Part shown: piece after piece, positions 1 through 7,551 of the stretch
Numbering within the stretch: the first letter of the stretch is position 1
Layout: each line of letters begins with the position of its first letter
Source of the DNA: Thermanaerosceptrum fracticalcis
GTDB taxonomy: Bacteria; Bacillota; Peptococcia; DRI-13
Reading direction: 5' to 3'
Assembly: GCF_000746025.2 (NCBI RefSeq)
Contig: NZ_CP045798.1
Span: forward strand, 2,799,001-2,863,000
DNA: 64,000 nucleotides
The notes under the pieces: generated by a model
What the model was told of the DNA's origin: nothing
The model's input: the letters and a program-made list of their open reading frames with translations, nothing else
Databases searched by the model: none
Position numbers and translations under genes: made by a program

Positions 1-689
1 TTGATTTCCCCTTCCTCTTTCCTAACACTGCCGTTGCCGATAAAGTTTTAGACGGGCCTATCGGTAAAGAACTGTTGGATAAACTGCCCAAGCAAAATAT
101 GATAGGTCTTGCTTATTGGGAAAACGGCTTCCGTGATCTAACAAACAGCAAGAAAGAAATTAAAACCGTGGCCGATCTGAAAGGCCTTAAGATACGGACC
201 ATGGAAAACAAGCTCCACCTGGATGCCTTCCGACTCCTGGGAGCCAATCCTACCCCCATGCCTTTCCCCGAGCTTTTCACCGCTATGCAGCAAAAAACTG
301 TAGATGGGCAAGAGAACCCGGTCGCTACCATTTACCTGCAGAAATTTTATGAAGTTCAGAAATATGTAACAGATACAAGCCACATCTATAGCCCCTTCGT
401 TCTTCTGATGAGCAAGAAATTCTGGGATGCTTCCACTCCCGAAGAACAGGCCATCTTTAAGAAAGCTGCCGAAGAAGCCCGTGACTATGAGAGAAAACTC
501 AACCGTGAAGCTAACGCCAAGTATTTTGACGAACTGGCTAAGGCGGGCATGACTGTAACAAAGCTTACCCCGGAAGCCAGAGCGGAGTTTGTGAAAACTG
601 TTAAACCAGTTTATGATACCTACAAGGAAAAAGTCGGTGCTGACCTCCTTGCCAGAGTTTTAGCCGAGATTGAAAAAGCTGGTAAGTAA
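1..689 (+). CDS. dctP: TRAP transporter solute-binding protein DctP, 5'-truncated
   Basis: The reading frame is open from base 3 at the window edge to the TAA at 687-689, so the N-terminus, including the signal peptide, lies outside the window. The visible 228 residues begin with the FPFLFPN stretch and continue with GLAYWENGFRDLTNSK and KGLKIRTMENKLHLDAFRLL, all typical of the DctP family of extracytoplasmic binding proteins. The family binds organic acids or similar anions outside the membrane and hands them to the DctQM permease encoded directly downstream. The C-terminus is complete. The substrate cannot be read from the sequence. Confidence 0.95.
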   Translation, partial: DFPFLFPNTAVADKVLDGPIGKELLDKLPKQNMIGLAYWENGFRDLTNSKKEIKTVADLKGLKIRTMENKLHLDAFRLLGANPTPMPFPELFTAMQQKTVDGQENPVATIYLQKFYEVQKYVTDTSHIYSPFVLLMSKKFWDASTPEEQAIFKKAAEEARDYERKLNREANAKYFDELAKAGMTVTKLTPEARAEFVKTVKPVYDTYKEKVGADLLARVLAEIEKAGK

Positions 690-731
690 GAATACAGTAA
701 ACTTCATAAATCAACTATATAATTAAGGGAG

Positions 732-756
732 GGAGATGGGCTAAAAGCCCGTCTCC
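732..756 (+). promoter_or_regulatory. Intercistronic hairpin between dctP and dctQ
   Basis: GGAGATGGGC and GCCCGTCTCC form a 10-bp stem (one G-T pair) around a TAAAA loop, 43 bases after the dctP stop and 20 bases before dctQ. Only a weak T-run follows. Hairpins at this place in binding-protein operons commonly stabilise the upstream mRNA or partly terminate, giving more binding protein than permease. That role is inferred here. Confidence 0.55.
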
Positions 757-776
757 TTATCCTATGGGAGGTATTT

Positions 777-1277
777 ATGAACTTCCTTAGAAAACTCAAC
801 GAGAACTTTGAAGAATATGTGTGTGTAATTTTATTTTCTTTAATGACTTTTTTTACTTTTTCCCAGGTTCTGGCCCGGTTTGTCTTTAACTTTTCCCTGG
901 CCTGGACTGAAGAACTGGGAAGGTATGCTTTTGTCTGGTTGGTATATATGGCGGCGGCGGCAGCCATAAAACATGCGCGTCATATCAGGGTTGAAATACT
1001 TATTGTACTGTTTAAAGGAAAACTGCGTTCTCTGATGTTTATTGTGGCAGACACTATTTGGCTGATTTTTTCTTTATACCTGGTGCGGGACGGCATTACG
1101 GTGGTTTCCATGGTTATGGGGCACGGTCAAACTTCTCCCGCGGTAGGCGTTCCTATGGGCTGGATATATACAATTATTCCCTTCGGCTTTGCCATCATGT
1201 CCCTGCGTCTTATCCAGCGTTTATTCACAGATATTAAATCACTATTCCGGGCTCCTTCATCGCAGCCGGAAGTATAA
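777..1277 (+). CDS. dctQ: TRAP transporter small permease subunit DctQ
   Basis: This 166-residue membrane protein has four predicted hydrophobic segments (about residues 13-35, 47-65, 85-105 and 125-148) and the family motif WTEELGRYAFVWLVYMAA around residues 42-60. DctQ is the small membrane subunit that links the binding protein to the large DctM permease. ATG 777 follows GGGAGG. It lies between dctP and dctM on the same strand, 20 bases before dctM, so the three form one operon. Confidence 0.95.
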   Translation: MNFLRKLNENFEEYVCVILFSLMTFFTFSQVLARFVFNFSLAWTEELGRYAFVWLVYMAAAAAIKHARHIRVEILIVLFKGKLRSLMFIVADTIWLIFSLYLVRDGITVVSMVMGHGQTSPAVGVPMGWIYTIIPFGFAIMSLRLIQRLFTDIKSLFRAPSSQPEV

Positions 1278-1297
1278 AGGCAAAGGAGGGAAGCATC

Positions 1298-2581
1298 ATG
1301 TCTATACCGGCAATATTAGGAATTGCCTTAGTGGTAACTATGCTCCTGGGGGTTCCCATTGCCATTGCCATCGGGGTATCCACGATGGCGGCACTGATGG
1401 CTGGGGGTATTCCCACTACTTTTTTAGCCCAGGGGGCCTTTACTTCAGTAGATAATTTTCCTTTAATGGCCGTACCTTTCTTTATCCTGGCCGGAACATT
1501 AATGGAAACAGGCGGATTATCCCAGCGCATTGTCAACGTGGCTTCCCGGCTTATGGGTAATGTGACGGGGGGATTAGCCATTGTCACAGTAATGGCCTGT
1601 ATGTTTTTCGCCGCTATTTCCGGGTCCGGCCCGGCTACGGTGGCCGCCATCGGGGGCATTATCATCCCGTCAATGATCAAACGTGGCTATGGGCGGGATT
1701 ATGCCGGGGCTGTGGCTTCTTCCGGCGGGTCCCTTGGTATTCTTATTCCCCCCTCCATTCCCATGATCGTTTATGGTATTGTTGGCAATGTCTCCATAAG
1801 CAGTATGTTTATTGCCGGGATCATACCCGGAATTTTAGTAGGTCTGGCCCTCATGCTTGTCTCCTACATTATTGCCAGGAAGAGAGGCTACACAGGGTCT
1901 GGAGAAAAGTTTAGCCTGGCTGAACTGGGAAAAGCTGTCTGGGAAGCAAAGTGGGCCTTGTTTGCTCCCATTCTCATCTTAGGTGGGATTTATGGGGGTA
2001 TTTTTACTCCCACGGAATCTGCAGTAGTCGCTGTGGTTTATGGTATGATTGTGGGACTCTTTATTTATAAAGAACTTACCTGGAAAGACCTGCCTAAGTG
2101 CTTTATTAATGCAGCCCTCACCGTAGGCGCAGTCATGATCATCCTGGGCACCTCCACGGCTTTTGGCCGGCTGATTACCATGTACCAGGTACCGCAGGCT
2201 GTGGCCAGTCTCATAGGTGGGATTTCTCAAAATAAATATGTCGTCCTGATGTTAGTCAACTTTCTTTTTCTAATCACGGGAACCTTTATGGAAACCCTTT
2301 CTCAGGTAATCATTTTTACTCCATTGTTGCTGCCTGTTGTAACCTCCCTGGGCGTTGACCCCATTCATTTTGGCATCCTCCTGGTGATGGGAGCGGAGAT
2401 TGGTTTTCTCACACCGCCTTTAGGTGTTAACCTTTTTGTGGCTACCGGCATTGCCAAGGTTTCCCTGGAAGAGGTATCCAAAGCTGTGATACCCTTTATT
2501 ATAGCTCTTTTTGCCGTAATAGTGCTCATTACCTTTGTTCCTCAGATCGCCCTGTTTTTACCCCAGGTGTTGGCAAAATAA
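1298..2581 (+). CDS. dctM: TRAP transporter large permease DctM
   Basis: This 427-residue protein is almost wholly hydrophobic, with 11-12 segments. It carries DctM signatures such as ISGSGPATVAAIGGIIIPSM near residue 108, SSGGSLGILIPPSIPMIVYG near 140 and EIGFLTPPLGVNLFVATG near 367. DctM is the sodium-coupled channel subunit of tripartite ATP-independent transporters. The start ATG 1298 follows AAAGGAGGG. Length is normal for the family. It ends the operon, and a 229-base gap separates it from the convergent gene downstream. Confidence 0.96.
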   Translation: MSIPAILGIALVVTMLLGVPIAIAIGVSTMAALMAGGIPTTFLAQGAFTSVDNFPLMAVPFFILAGTLMETGGLSQRIVNVASRLMGNVTGGLAIVTVMACMFFAAISGSGPATVAAIGGIIIPSMIKRGYGRDYAGAVASSGGSLGILIPPSIPMIVYGIVGNVSISSMFIAGIIPGILVGLALMLVSYIIARKRGYTGSGEKFSLAELGKAVWEAKWALFAPILILGGIYGGIFTPTESAVVAVVYGMIVGLFIYKELTWKDLPKCFINAALTVGAVMIILGTSTAFGRLITMYQVPQAVASLIGGISQNKYVVLMLVNFLFLITGTFMETLSQVIIFTPLLLPVVTSLGVDPIHFGILLVMGAEIGFLTPPLGVNLFVATGIAKVSLEEVSKAVIPFIIALFAVIVLITFVPQIALFLPQVLAK

Positions 2582-2759
2582 TATACTATAGTTTAGATTA
2601 GAAAGAAAAAGTCAATGGTTTTGAAGGAGAATCGCTATACAAAAACTTGAGCTATTAAAGAAAATACTGGAGTGCGGCAAGTTTTGCGCTTATAGGCTGA
2701 TCAGTGAATACCTTGGCACCACTTTTACGGGTTGTAAACATATGAACATATAAACAATT

Positions 2760-2782
2760 AGAGGAGCAGAAGATGCTCCTCT
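2760..2782. terminator. Hairpin between the convergent dctM and activase genes
   Basis: AGAGGAGC and GCTCCTCT form a perfect 8-bp stem around AGAAGAT, in the gap between two convergent genes. No strong T-run follows on either strand, so it may be a weak or factor-assisted bidirectional terminator. The rest of the gap (2582-2759) shows no gene. Confidence 0.5.
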
Positions 2783-2810
2783 TAAACAATAACAACAATA
2801 ACTTAGTAAC

Positions 2811-3479
2811 TTAGGTGCCAGGCACCGCTTTGGATTTACCTATTTCTACCAGACCCCTTAAGAGGATGTCCCTCCCCAAAGGCCTGACCTCACAATACTG
2901 GTTCAGTGTCTGCACAAAACAAGAGTTTTCTGCTAAGCCTCCGGAGAGATACAACAGGCTGGGAGACTGGCAAAATTGATAGGTATGAAAGGCCATGCCG
3001 TTTAAGAATTTGGCCACACTTTCTGCAGGCGAACAGCCTTTATTGATTTCGTCGAAAATCTTTTCCATTCCCAGCAACCCACAGGTAACCTGAATTTTTT
3101 CCCTGCTGGGACTTAACTCGCTATAGTCCAGACCGTAGTAACGGCCCAGGAGTTCTACCGTGAACCCCAGATTACCCCCGCAGCTGGTATTCCAGTCAAG
3201 GCTGATAACCTTGCGGTCCCTGATGACAATGTATTTAGTATCTCTACTGCCGATGTCCACAACGGTAAAGTTGTCTTCCTTTACCAGGCTAAGGGTTCCG
3301 TGGGCCAGGGCCATCAGTTCATTGACGTATAGGCCACAGCGGTTTTTGGCGGCATGGCCTGTAGCGATATCAAACCTTCTGGTCTTATCCCGCAGCATTT
3401 CCTGGGTGGGAATAATTTCCAGCTTCCCGTGGGGATAAAGAATCTTTGTATAGGTGGAGCCGCCGTCACAATAGATCAT
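2811..3479 (-). CDS. BadF/BadG/BcrA/BcrD-type ATPase (acyl-CoA dehydratase activase-like)
   Basis: This 222-residue ASKHA-fold ATPase shows phosphate-binding loop 1 at CDGGSTYTK (residues 4-12), loop 2 at VVDIGSRDTK (73-82), and the cluster-binding element SCGG with Cys100 plus a second Cys133 (VTCGLLGM). In the 2-hydroxyacyl-CoA dehydratase activases the equivalent cysteines bind one 4Fe-4S cluster across a dimer, and ATP drives electron transfer to a partner enzyme. It is shorter than classical activators (about 260). The second-cysteine region departs from the usual AVFAESE pattern. It overlaps the upstream gene by ATGA, so translation is coupled. No classical dehydratase subunits are nearby, so the partner is unknown. 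Confidence 0.82.
   Translation of the reverse strand: MIYCDGGSTYTKILYPHGKLEIIPTQEMLRDKTRRFDIATGHAAKNRCGLYVNELMALAHGTLSLVKEDNFTVVDIGSRDTKYIVIRDRKVISLDWNTSCGGNLGFTVELLGRYYGLDYSELSPSREKIQVTCGLLGMEKIFDEINKGCSPAESVAKFLNGMAFHTYQFCQSPSLLYLSGGLAENSCFVQTLNQYCEVRPLGRDILLRGLVEIGKSKAVPGT
2814..2826. repeat. GGTGCCAGGCACC palindrome at the 3' end of the activase gene
   Basis: A perfect 6-bp inverted repeat around one base (GGTGCC, A, GGCACC) lies directly before the TAA of the minus-strand activase gene and encodes its last residues (VPGT). Palindromes of this sequence are dispersed in many clostridial genomes as REP-like repeats. I see one copy in this window. Confidence 0.5.
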
Positions 3480-4321
3480 TTTATGTCTACCTCCCTTAGG
3501 AAGGGCTTGCCGGCCAGACCAAGAAAGGCCTGGAGTTTTGCTTCTGTGGAACTGGTAATGGAAGCATGGGCTTCAATATGGAGTCCCCCTATCCTTTTAG
3601 CCCAGTAAGCGGCCAGGAATTCTTTGTGGCAAAAGCTCTGGGTAAAGAAAACCGTGGGTATGGAGGGGAAAACTTGCCACTCCAGATCAACCCGGCCTGG
3701 TATACCCAGTTCCACCAGTTTGGTCCAGCCCTCAATGCGCGTATGGGGAGGAAAATGATCCAGGAGGCTTAAATCACGGGGCGGGACACCATGAAAGATA
3801 AATTGGGGGTCTTTCATCTGCCGTTCTTGATAGTAAGCTTCTTCCTCTCTGGTGAGGGGTTTATAAACCAGTTCCATTATGCGGTTGACCCGTGGTCCTA
3901 AAGGGCCGGCGGCATTGGAAATCAAGGCTGGTCTTAAGGGAGACGTATTGGTGTTGGTGGCATTGATCACCGGGAACCCTTCACTGGCTAAAATGGCTGC
4001 CACATTGCGTCCCTGTTCACACTTATCCGGCCCCGTGGTGGCGATGAGAAAATCCAGACAGTCCTTTAAATCCCAGGCATTAGCCACGATATCCTGTATG
4101 ATATAACACGTTGTTTGAGGGAGAAAAATGGAGGGGGTCTGGCTATCCCGGGGTATATCTAAATCAATAAAGGTAAAATGATTAGCGGCTAGGATATCCA
4201 TGGTTCTCTGGTCAGGCTGTCCCCAGAAACCAACACAGTAATGCCGGCCTTTTTTTTGTACCAGTGATTTTAATTGGGTGTAATATGCTGTTTTGTCTAC
4301 AAGGGTAATATCCAGGAGCAT
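3476..4321 (-). CDS. Protein of unknown function, coupled to an activase
   Basis: I do not recognise this 281-residue soluble protein. It has no signal peptide or membrane segment. It contains five scattered cysteines (for example in RHYCVGFWG, TTCYIIQD and DKCEQGRN) and a central glycine/proline-rich stretch (SNAAGPLGPRVNRIMELVYK) that suggests a nucleotide or cofactor site. Its stop overlaps the activase start by four bases and it follows the VUT transporter gene by only three bases. The coupling suggests that it is the electron-accepting or regulatory partner of the activase, but no sequence feature proves it. Confidence 0.7.
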   Translation of the reverse strand: MLLDITLVDKTAYYTQLKSLVQKKGRHYCVGFWGQPDQRTMDILAANHFTFIDLDIPRDSQTPSIFLPQTTCYIIQDIVANAWDLKDCLDFLIATTGPDKCEQGRNVAAILASEGFPVINATNTNTSPLRPALISNAAGPLGPRVNRIMELVYKPLTREEEAYYQERQMKDPQFIFHGVPPRDLSLLDHFPPHTRIEGWTKLVELGIPGRVDLEWQVFPSIPTVFFTQSFCHKEFLAAYWAKRIGGLHIEAHASITSSTEAKLQAFLGLAGKPFLREVDIK

Positions 4322-4324
4322 ATC

Positions 4325-4948
4325 TTATGCTTCTCCTTTACTGGCCGGGGCGCAGCATTCTTCTCTCTCACCCAGGAAGCGAGTCAGATAAATTAAGGGT
4401 ATGGTGAAGATGGTGGTTCCCAGTTTTACCAGGTACTGTCCTTTGATTAAGGGAAGTAAAGGCATTAACCCGGCGAAGGCGATGGTAATAAAGACCAGGG
4501 TATCCACGAAAAGGCTTACACTGTTAGAAGCTAAAACCCTGAGCCAGGGGGCAGCCTTATCTTTCAAGAGATGGTAAAAAATAATATCGATGTTACTGGA
4601 GAGATAATAAGCCGTCAGGGAGGCCAGCGTAATGCGGGGAGTATTGGCCAGGGTTGTTACGAAAGCCTCTTGTCCTTGCCAAAAGACTGGAAAAGGAAGA
4701 CGAATGGCAAAGGTGACATAGAAAGCCAGGAGCAGGTTGGCCAGAAAAGCGCCCTTGACGATGCGCCGGGCTTCCTCTTTGCCCAAGACCCTGTTGATCA
4801 GGTCCAGCAGGGTATAGTTTACGGTAAAGATATAGACGGCGGCGGGAACCACAAGCCCCCCTACTGTTGTCAGCTTGCCGGCAGTGATATTGGCAATCAG
4901 TTCACAGGCCACATACAGGATCACCAGGATAACGGGGTATTTTTTCAC
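4325..4948 (-). CDS. VUT-family transporter (queuosine precursor transporter type)
   Basis: This 207-residue protein has six hydrophobic segments and the hallmarks of the YhhQ/VUT family: CELIANITAGKLTTVGG near residue 15, a D in the LLDLINRVLGKEEARR loop, and ASNSVSLFVDTLVFITIAF near residue 140. Family members import queuosine precursors such as preQ0 or preQ1. The start is GTG 4948 after AAGGAGGAG. It is the first gene of a tight minus-strand group with the unknown protein and the activase (gap of 3 bases). Two hairpins lie in its 5' leader. Confidence 0.85.
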   Translation of the reverse strand: MKKYPVILVILYVACELIANITAGKLTTVGGLVVPAAVYIFTVNYTLLDLINRVLGKEEARRIVKGAFLANLLLAFYVTFAIRLPFPVFWQGQEAFVTTLANTPRITLASLTAYYLSSNIDIIFYHLLKDKAAPWLRVLASNSVSLFVDTLVFITIAFAGLMPLLPLIKGQYLVKLGTTIFTIPLIYLTRFLGEREECCAPASKGEA

Positions 4949-4992
4949 GAGTTTCTCCTCCTTAAAGTGGAATAAAAGAAAAAATAAGCGCC

Positions 4993-5062
4993 GGGCAGAA
5001 AAAACCGGCGCTACATGACTTGCTCAATGCAGTTTTGGTAACGCAGGTGGCTGCCACTGCGT
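4993..5062 (-). promoter_or_regulatory. Two hairpins in the 5' leader of the VUT gene
   Basis: Reading toward the gene, a stem pairs ACGCAGTGG with CCACCTGCGT (about 5041-5062, one bulged base) and a second pairs GCGCCGG with CCGGCGC around a T-rich loop (about 4988-5013). They lie within the 172-base gap after the ECF S-component gene. They do not match the preQ1-I consensus I know. They could be a terminator plus a leader structure. Confidence 0.35.
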
Positions 5063-5120
5063 ATGAAATTGTGTACTAATCTAAAATAGCACGGAAATTG
5101 TGATTAGGCAATAGCCTGGT

Positions 5121-5660
5121 TTATTTTATTAGAGCTTCTTTCATTTTTTGGGGAACATTCATTTTTTCCAGGGCTGCCAGCAAGGGGAAAGCCAGGATAC
5201 CGCCCCCAGCCGCCTGGGTAATATTACCAACAATGCCTAATACGGCAGTGGCAAACCCATACAGTAAAGTTTCGTAGACCAGATAGCCCCCTACCATGAT
5301 GGCTCCTCCTAAAGCGACCCCCAGGACATAACCAAAAGTTTTTCTTGTTAGGGTACTGCTGCTTCTTGCGATAATGTGATAACAATAACCGACAACAAGA
5401 GCATCAAGGCCTTTAATCACAAAAGTAGCCGGAGCGTAAATCCCGTAACCGGAAGCAACATCCGCCAGCAGCGATCCTAAGGCAGCGGCCAGACCACCTG
5501 CTACAGGCCCCAACAAAATTCCGCTGAGATAAACCATGCTATCGCCGATATGAATGTAACCTTTGGTGGGCGTTGGCACCTGGATTAACATGGTGCCCAC
5601 CATTACCAGGGCAGCCATTAAGCCTGAGAGAGCCAGTTGTTTTGTCTTGAACCGTTGCAT
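5121..5660 (-). CDS. ECF transporter S component (vitamin-specific substrate-binding subunit)
   Basis: This 179-residue protein has six hydrophobic segments and the family pattern GYIHIGDSMVYLSGILLGP near residue 32, followed by GSLLADVASGYGIYAPATF. S components bind one vitamin and work with the shared EcfAAT energizing module encoded elsewhere. The start ATG 5660 is chosen because AGGAGG lies nine bases upstream, although the frame stays open for 20 more codons. It is divergent from the MocR regulator. PdxR-type MocR proteins control vitamin B6 genes, so pyridoxal or a related compound is a reasonable guess. The substrate is not proven. Confidence 0.82.
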   Translation of the reverse strand: MQRFKTKQLALSGLMAALVMVGTMLIQVPTPTKGYIHIGDSMVYLSGILLGPVAGGLAAALGSLLADVASGYGIYAPATFVIKGLDALVVGYCYHIIARSSSTLTRKTFGYVLGVALGGAIMVGGYLVYETLLYGFATAVLGIVGNITQAAGGGILAFPLLAALEKMNVPQKMKEALIK

Positions 5661-5779
5661 CTTCAAAAACCTCCTAAACATTGCACTGAAAAATTGTATT
5701 AGGTATAATGTAATAAACATCTGGCTATTTTAAAAGTGACAGTTTTATCTAGATTTAAAAGGACAGATAGGTGATTGCT

Positions 5780-7267
5780 ATGCTCCAGTTTGCTGTTAAC
5801 CTAAATTATCGAGGACATTCCTGTCCCCAAAGAATGACCCACACTTCAGCAGGTGTGTCCCCAAACCTAAACACAGAAAAAATCCCACTCTATATACAGT
5901 TGTATCATTATATAAAAAATGAAATAATTACCGGACGTATTGAACCCAACACCAAACTGCCTTCTATCAGACAGCTGGCTGCTGGGTTAAACATGAGCAG
6001 GACGACCATTGAGTCTACCTATCACCAGCTTTTAGTGGAGGGGTATATCAAAAGCGAACCCAAAGTTGGTTATTTTGTCAGTACTATTGCCATCAATGAG
6101 TTTGCGAAATTAAAACTCCCAAGTATTTCACCGGGCAACATGGAGCAAGAAAAGATGGAACACGCTACTTTCTATGATTTCCGCAGCGATTATGTTGACC
6201 GGGAAGGTTTTGATTTTTCCCTCTGGAAAAAATATATCAACAAGGCTCTAAAAAGCAGTGAACGTTTCCTGTCCTACGGTTCTTACCAGGGAGAATATGA
6301 ACTACGCAAAGAAATTGCTAAATACATTCACCAGTCAAGGGGTGTTATCTGCAGTCCCGAACAAATTGTGGTCGGAGCAGGGGTGCAAAGTTTACTGAAC
6401 ATCTTATGTGCTATTTTAAAACCCGGCTATGATTCTGTTGGCTTTGAAGAGCCCGGTTTTAAGAAGGGGCAGCGGGTCTTTAGAGACCATAATTTCAAGA
6501 TCATACCCATAAGACTGGAAAATGACGGGCTTGATGTAAAGTGTCTCTCGGAAAGCGGGACAAAAATTGTCTATGTAAGCCCCTCCCACCAGTTCCCCAT
6601 GGGCTCTACCATGTCTATCAACAAAAGAATCCAACTTTTAAATTGGGCTCATGTTAATCAGGGGATTATTATTGAGGATGATTATGACAGCGAATTGAGG
6701 TATTTCGGCAGGCCTATCCCCTCCCTGCAGGGCTTGAATAACGGGGCCAACGTTGTCTACCTGGGGACCTTTTCCAAGATTCTCTTGCCTTCTTTAAGAA
6801 TAAGCTATATGGTTTTGCCTCAGGACCTCTTAGAGCGGTTTAAAGGAGAAATCAGCCAGTATAACCAAACTTCTTCTAAAATAGAACAAATAGCCCTCTC
6901 CTTATTTATGAAAGACGGCCTTCTGGAAAAGCACATCCGTAAATTAAGAAAGATTTACGCTAAGAAGAATCAATTGTTAATTGATGTCATCAACAAGATA
7001 ATGGGTAACCGGGTAAATATCCTGGGTAAAGAAACGGGACTGCATATTTTGCTGGCCGTAAAAACTCACTTAAGTTCAGAGGAGATTGTGGGGCGGGCTG
7101 AGCAAGCAGGGGTGAAGGTAATTCCCATCTCCCATTACTTTATGAATAGTACAGATCTTCACTATCCTCTCATCTTGCTTTCCTATGGCGGGATTTCCAG
7201 GGAGCATATTGAACCGGCGATCAAACTTTTATGTAAAGTTTGGTTCGGGTGTGATACTACAAAATAA
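5780..7267 (+). CDS. MocR/PdxR-family GntR regulator with aminotransferase-like domain
   Basis: This 495-residue protein has a GntR winged helix (about residues 33-100, PLYIQLYHYIKNEIITGRI then LPSIRQLAAGLNMSRTTIE) fused to a fold-type I aminotransferase domain. The PLP lysine is in GTFSKILLPSLRISY (about residue 333), with DDYDSELRYFGRP before it. MocR proteins sense PLP or amino compounds. ATG 5780 follows AGGTGA by five bases, and a GTG at 5771 is an alternative. Residues 10-31 look like an in-frame insertion of a palindromic repeat: NLN at 7-9 is repeated at 29-31. It probably regulates the divergent ECF gene and itself. Confidence 0.93.
   Translation: MLQFAVNLNYRGHSCPQRMTHTSAGVSPNLNTEKIPLYIQLYHYIKNEIITGRIEPNTKLPSIRQLAAGLNMSRTTIESTYHQLLVEGYIKSEPKVGYFVSTIAINEFAKLKLPSISPGNMEQEKMEHATFYDFRSDYVDREGFDFSLWKKYINKALKSSERFLSYGSYQGEYELRKEIAKYIHQSRGVICSPEQIVVGAGVQSLLNILCAILKPGYDSVGFEEPGFKKGQRVFRDHNFKIIPIRLENDGLDVKCLSESGTKIVYVSPSHQFPMGSTMSINKRIQLLNWAHVNQGIIIEDDYDSELRYFGRPIPSLQGLNNGANVVYLGTFSKILLPSLRISYMVLPQDLLERFKGEISQYNQTSSKIEQIALSLFMKDGLLEKHIRKLRKIYAKKNQLLIDVINKIMGNRVNILGKETGLHILLAVKTHLSSEEIVGRAEQAGVKVIPISHYFMNSTDLHYPLILLSYGGISREHIEPAIKLLCKVWFGCDTTK
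5806..5863 (-). repeat. Short REP/MITE-like element inserted in frame in the MocR gene
   Basis: The segment holds GAGGACATTCCTGTCCCC (5811-5828) and AGGTGTGTCCCC (5851-5862), which are the two ends of the longer intergenic elements at 31158-31354 and 59170-59319, with only 22 bases between them. It is flanked by direct repeats AACCTAAA at 5798-5805 and 5864-5871. Repeat plus insert is 66 bp, so the host frame is kept and 22 codons are added. The direct repeats suggest a target-site duplication. Confidence 0.7.
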
Positions 7268-7273
7268 TGTAAG

Positions 7274-7302
7274 TTGCATTTTTCTTCTACATGTTATATA
7301 TT
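7274..7302 (+). promoter_or_regulatory. Probable sigma-A promoter of the riboflavin operon
   Basis: TTGCAT (7274-7279) and TATATT (7297-7302) are separated by 17 bases, and the riboswitch begins about 20 bases downstream of the -10 box. Spacing and position fit a housekeeping promoter for the rib leader. Confidence 0.6.
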
Positions 7303-7321
7303 TGAAATGACAAGTTCATAT

Positions 7322-7447
7322 TTCCTTCGGGGACAGGTGTAATTCCGTACCGGCGGTAATCCACAGCAAGGTGGCAGCCCGCGAGCCGCAAGGCAGGACT
7401 CCGGTGAGATTCCGGGGCCGACAGTTAAAGTCTGGATGGGAGAAGGG
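7322..7447 (+). ncRNA. FMN riboswitch (RFN element)
   Basis: The conserved RFN blocks appear in order: TTCGGGGACAGGTGTAATTC, ACCGGCGGTAATCCACAGC, AGCCCGCGAGC, AGGACTCCGGTGAGATTCC, GGGCCGACAGT and GTCTGGATGGGAGAAGG. The class binds FMN and switches off riboflavin genes. An intrinsic terminator follows 45 bases later, before ribD, so control is by premature termination. It governs the ribD-ribE-ribBA-ribH operon. Confidence 0.97.
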
Positions 7448-7491
7448 TAAAAGGGTCTATTTAGGCTTATTGTTTTGCGTGTTTATTCTAT

Positions 7492-7528
7492 TCCCGGGGG
7501 AAAACTATCCCTCGGGATTTATTTTTTC
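7492..7528 (+). terminator. Riboswitch expression-platform terminator
   Basis: TCCCGGGGGA and TCCCTCGGGA form a 10-bp stem around AAACTA, followed by TTTATTTTTT. It lies between the FMN aptamer and the ribD ribosome-binding site, which is the place for the regulated terminator. Confidence 0.9.
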
Positions 7529-7551
7529 TACATATGTACAGGAGGTCCGGT

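Noticed and set aside
4571-4975. Plus-strand open frame across the VUT gene
   Set aside because: Antisense to a well-supported membrane protein; the translation is charged and unrelated to any family I recognise.
4949-5120. Possible preQ1 riboswitch before the VUT queuosine-type transporter gene
   Set aside because: The compact preQ1-I pattern (a short stem-loop with an A-rich tail ending near the ribosome-binding site) is not present. The two hairpins fit no class I can name.
5661-5779. Promoters of the divergent ECF and MocR genes
   Set aside because: Several A/T-rich hexamers are present (for example TATAAT near 5705), but no pair has convincing spacing toward either start.
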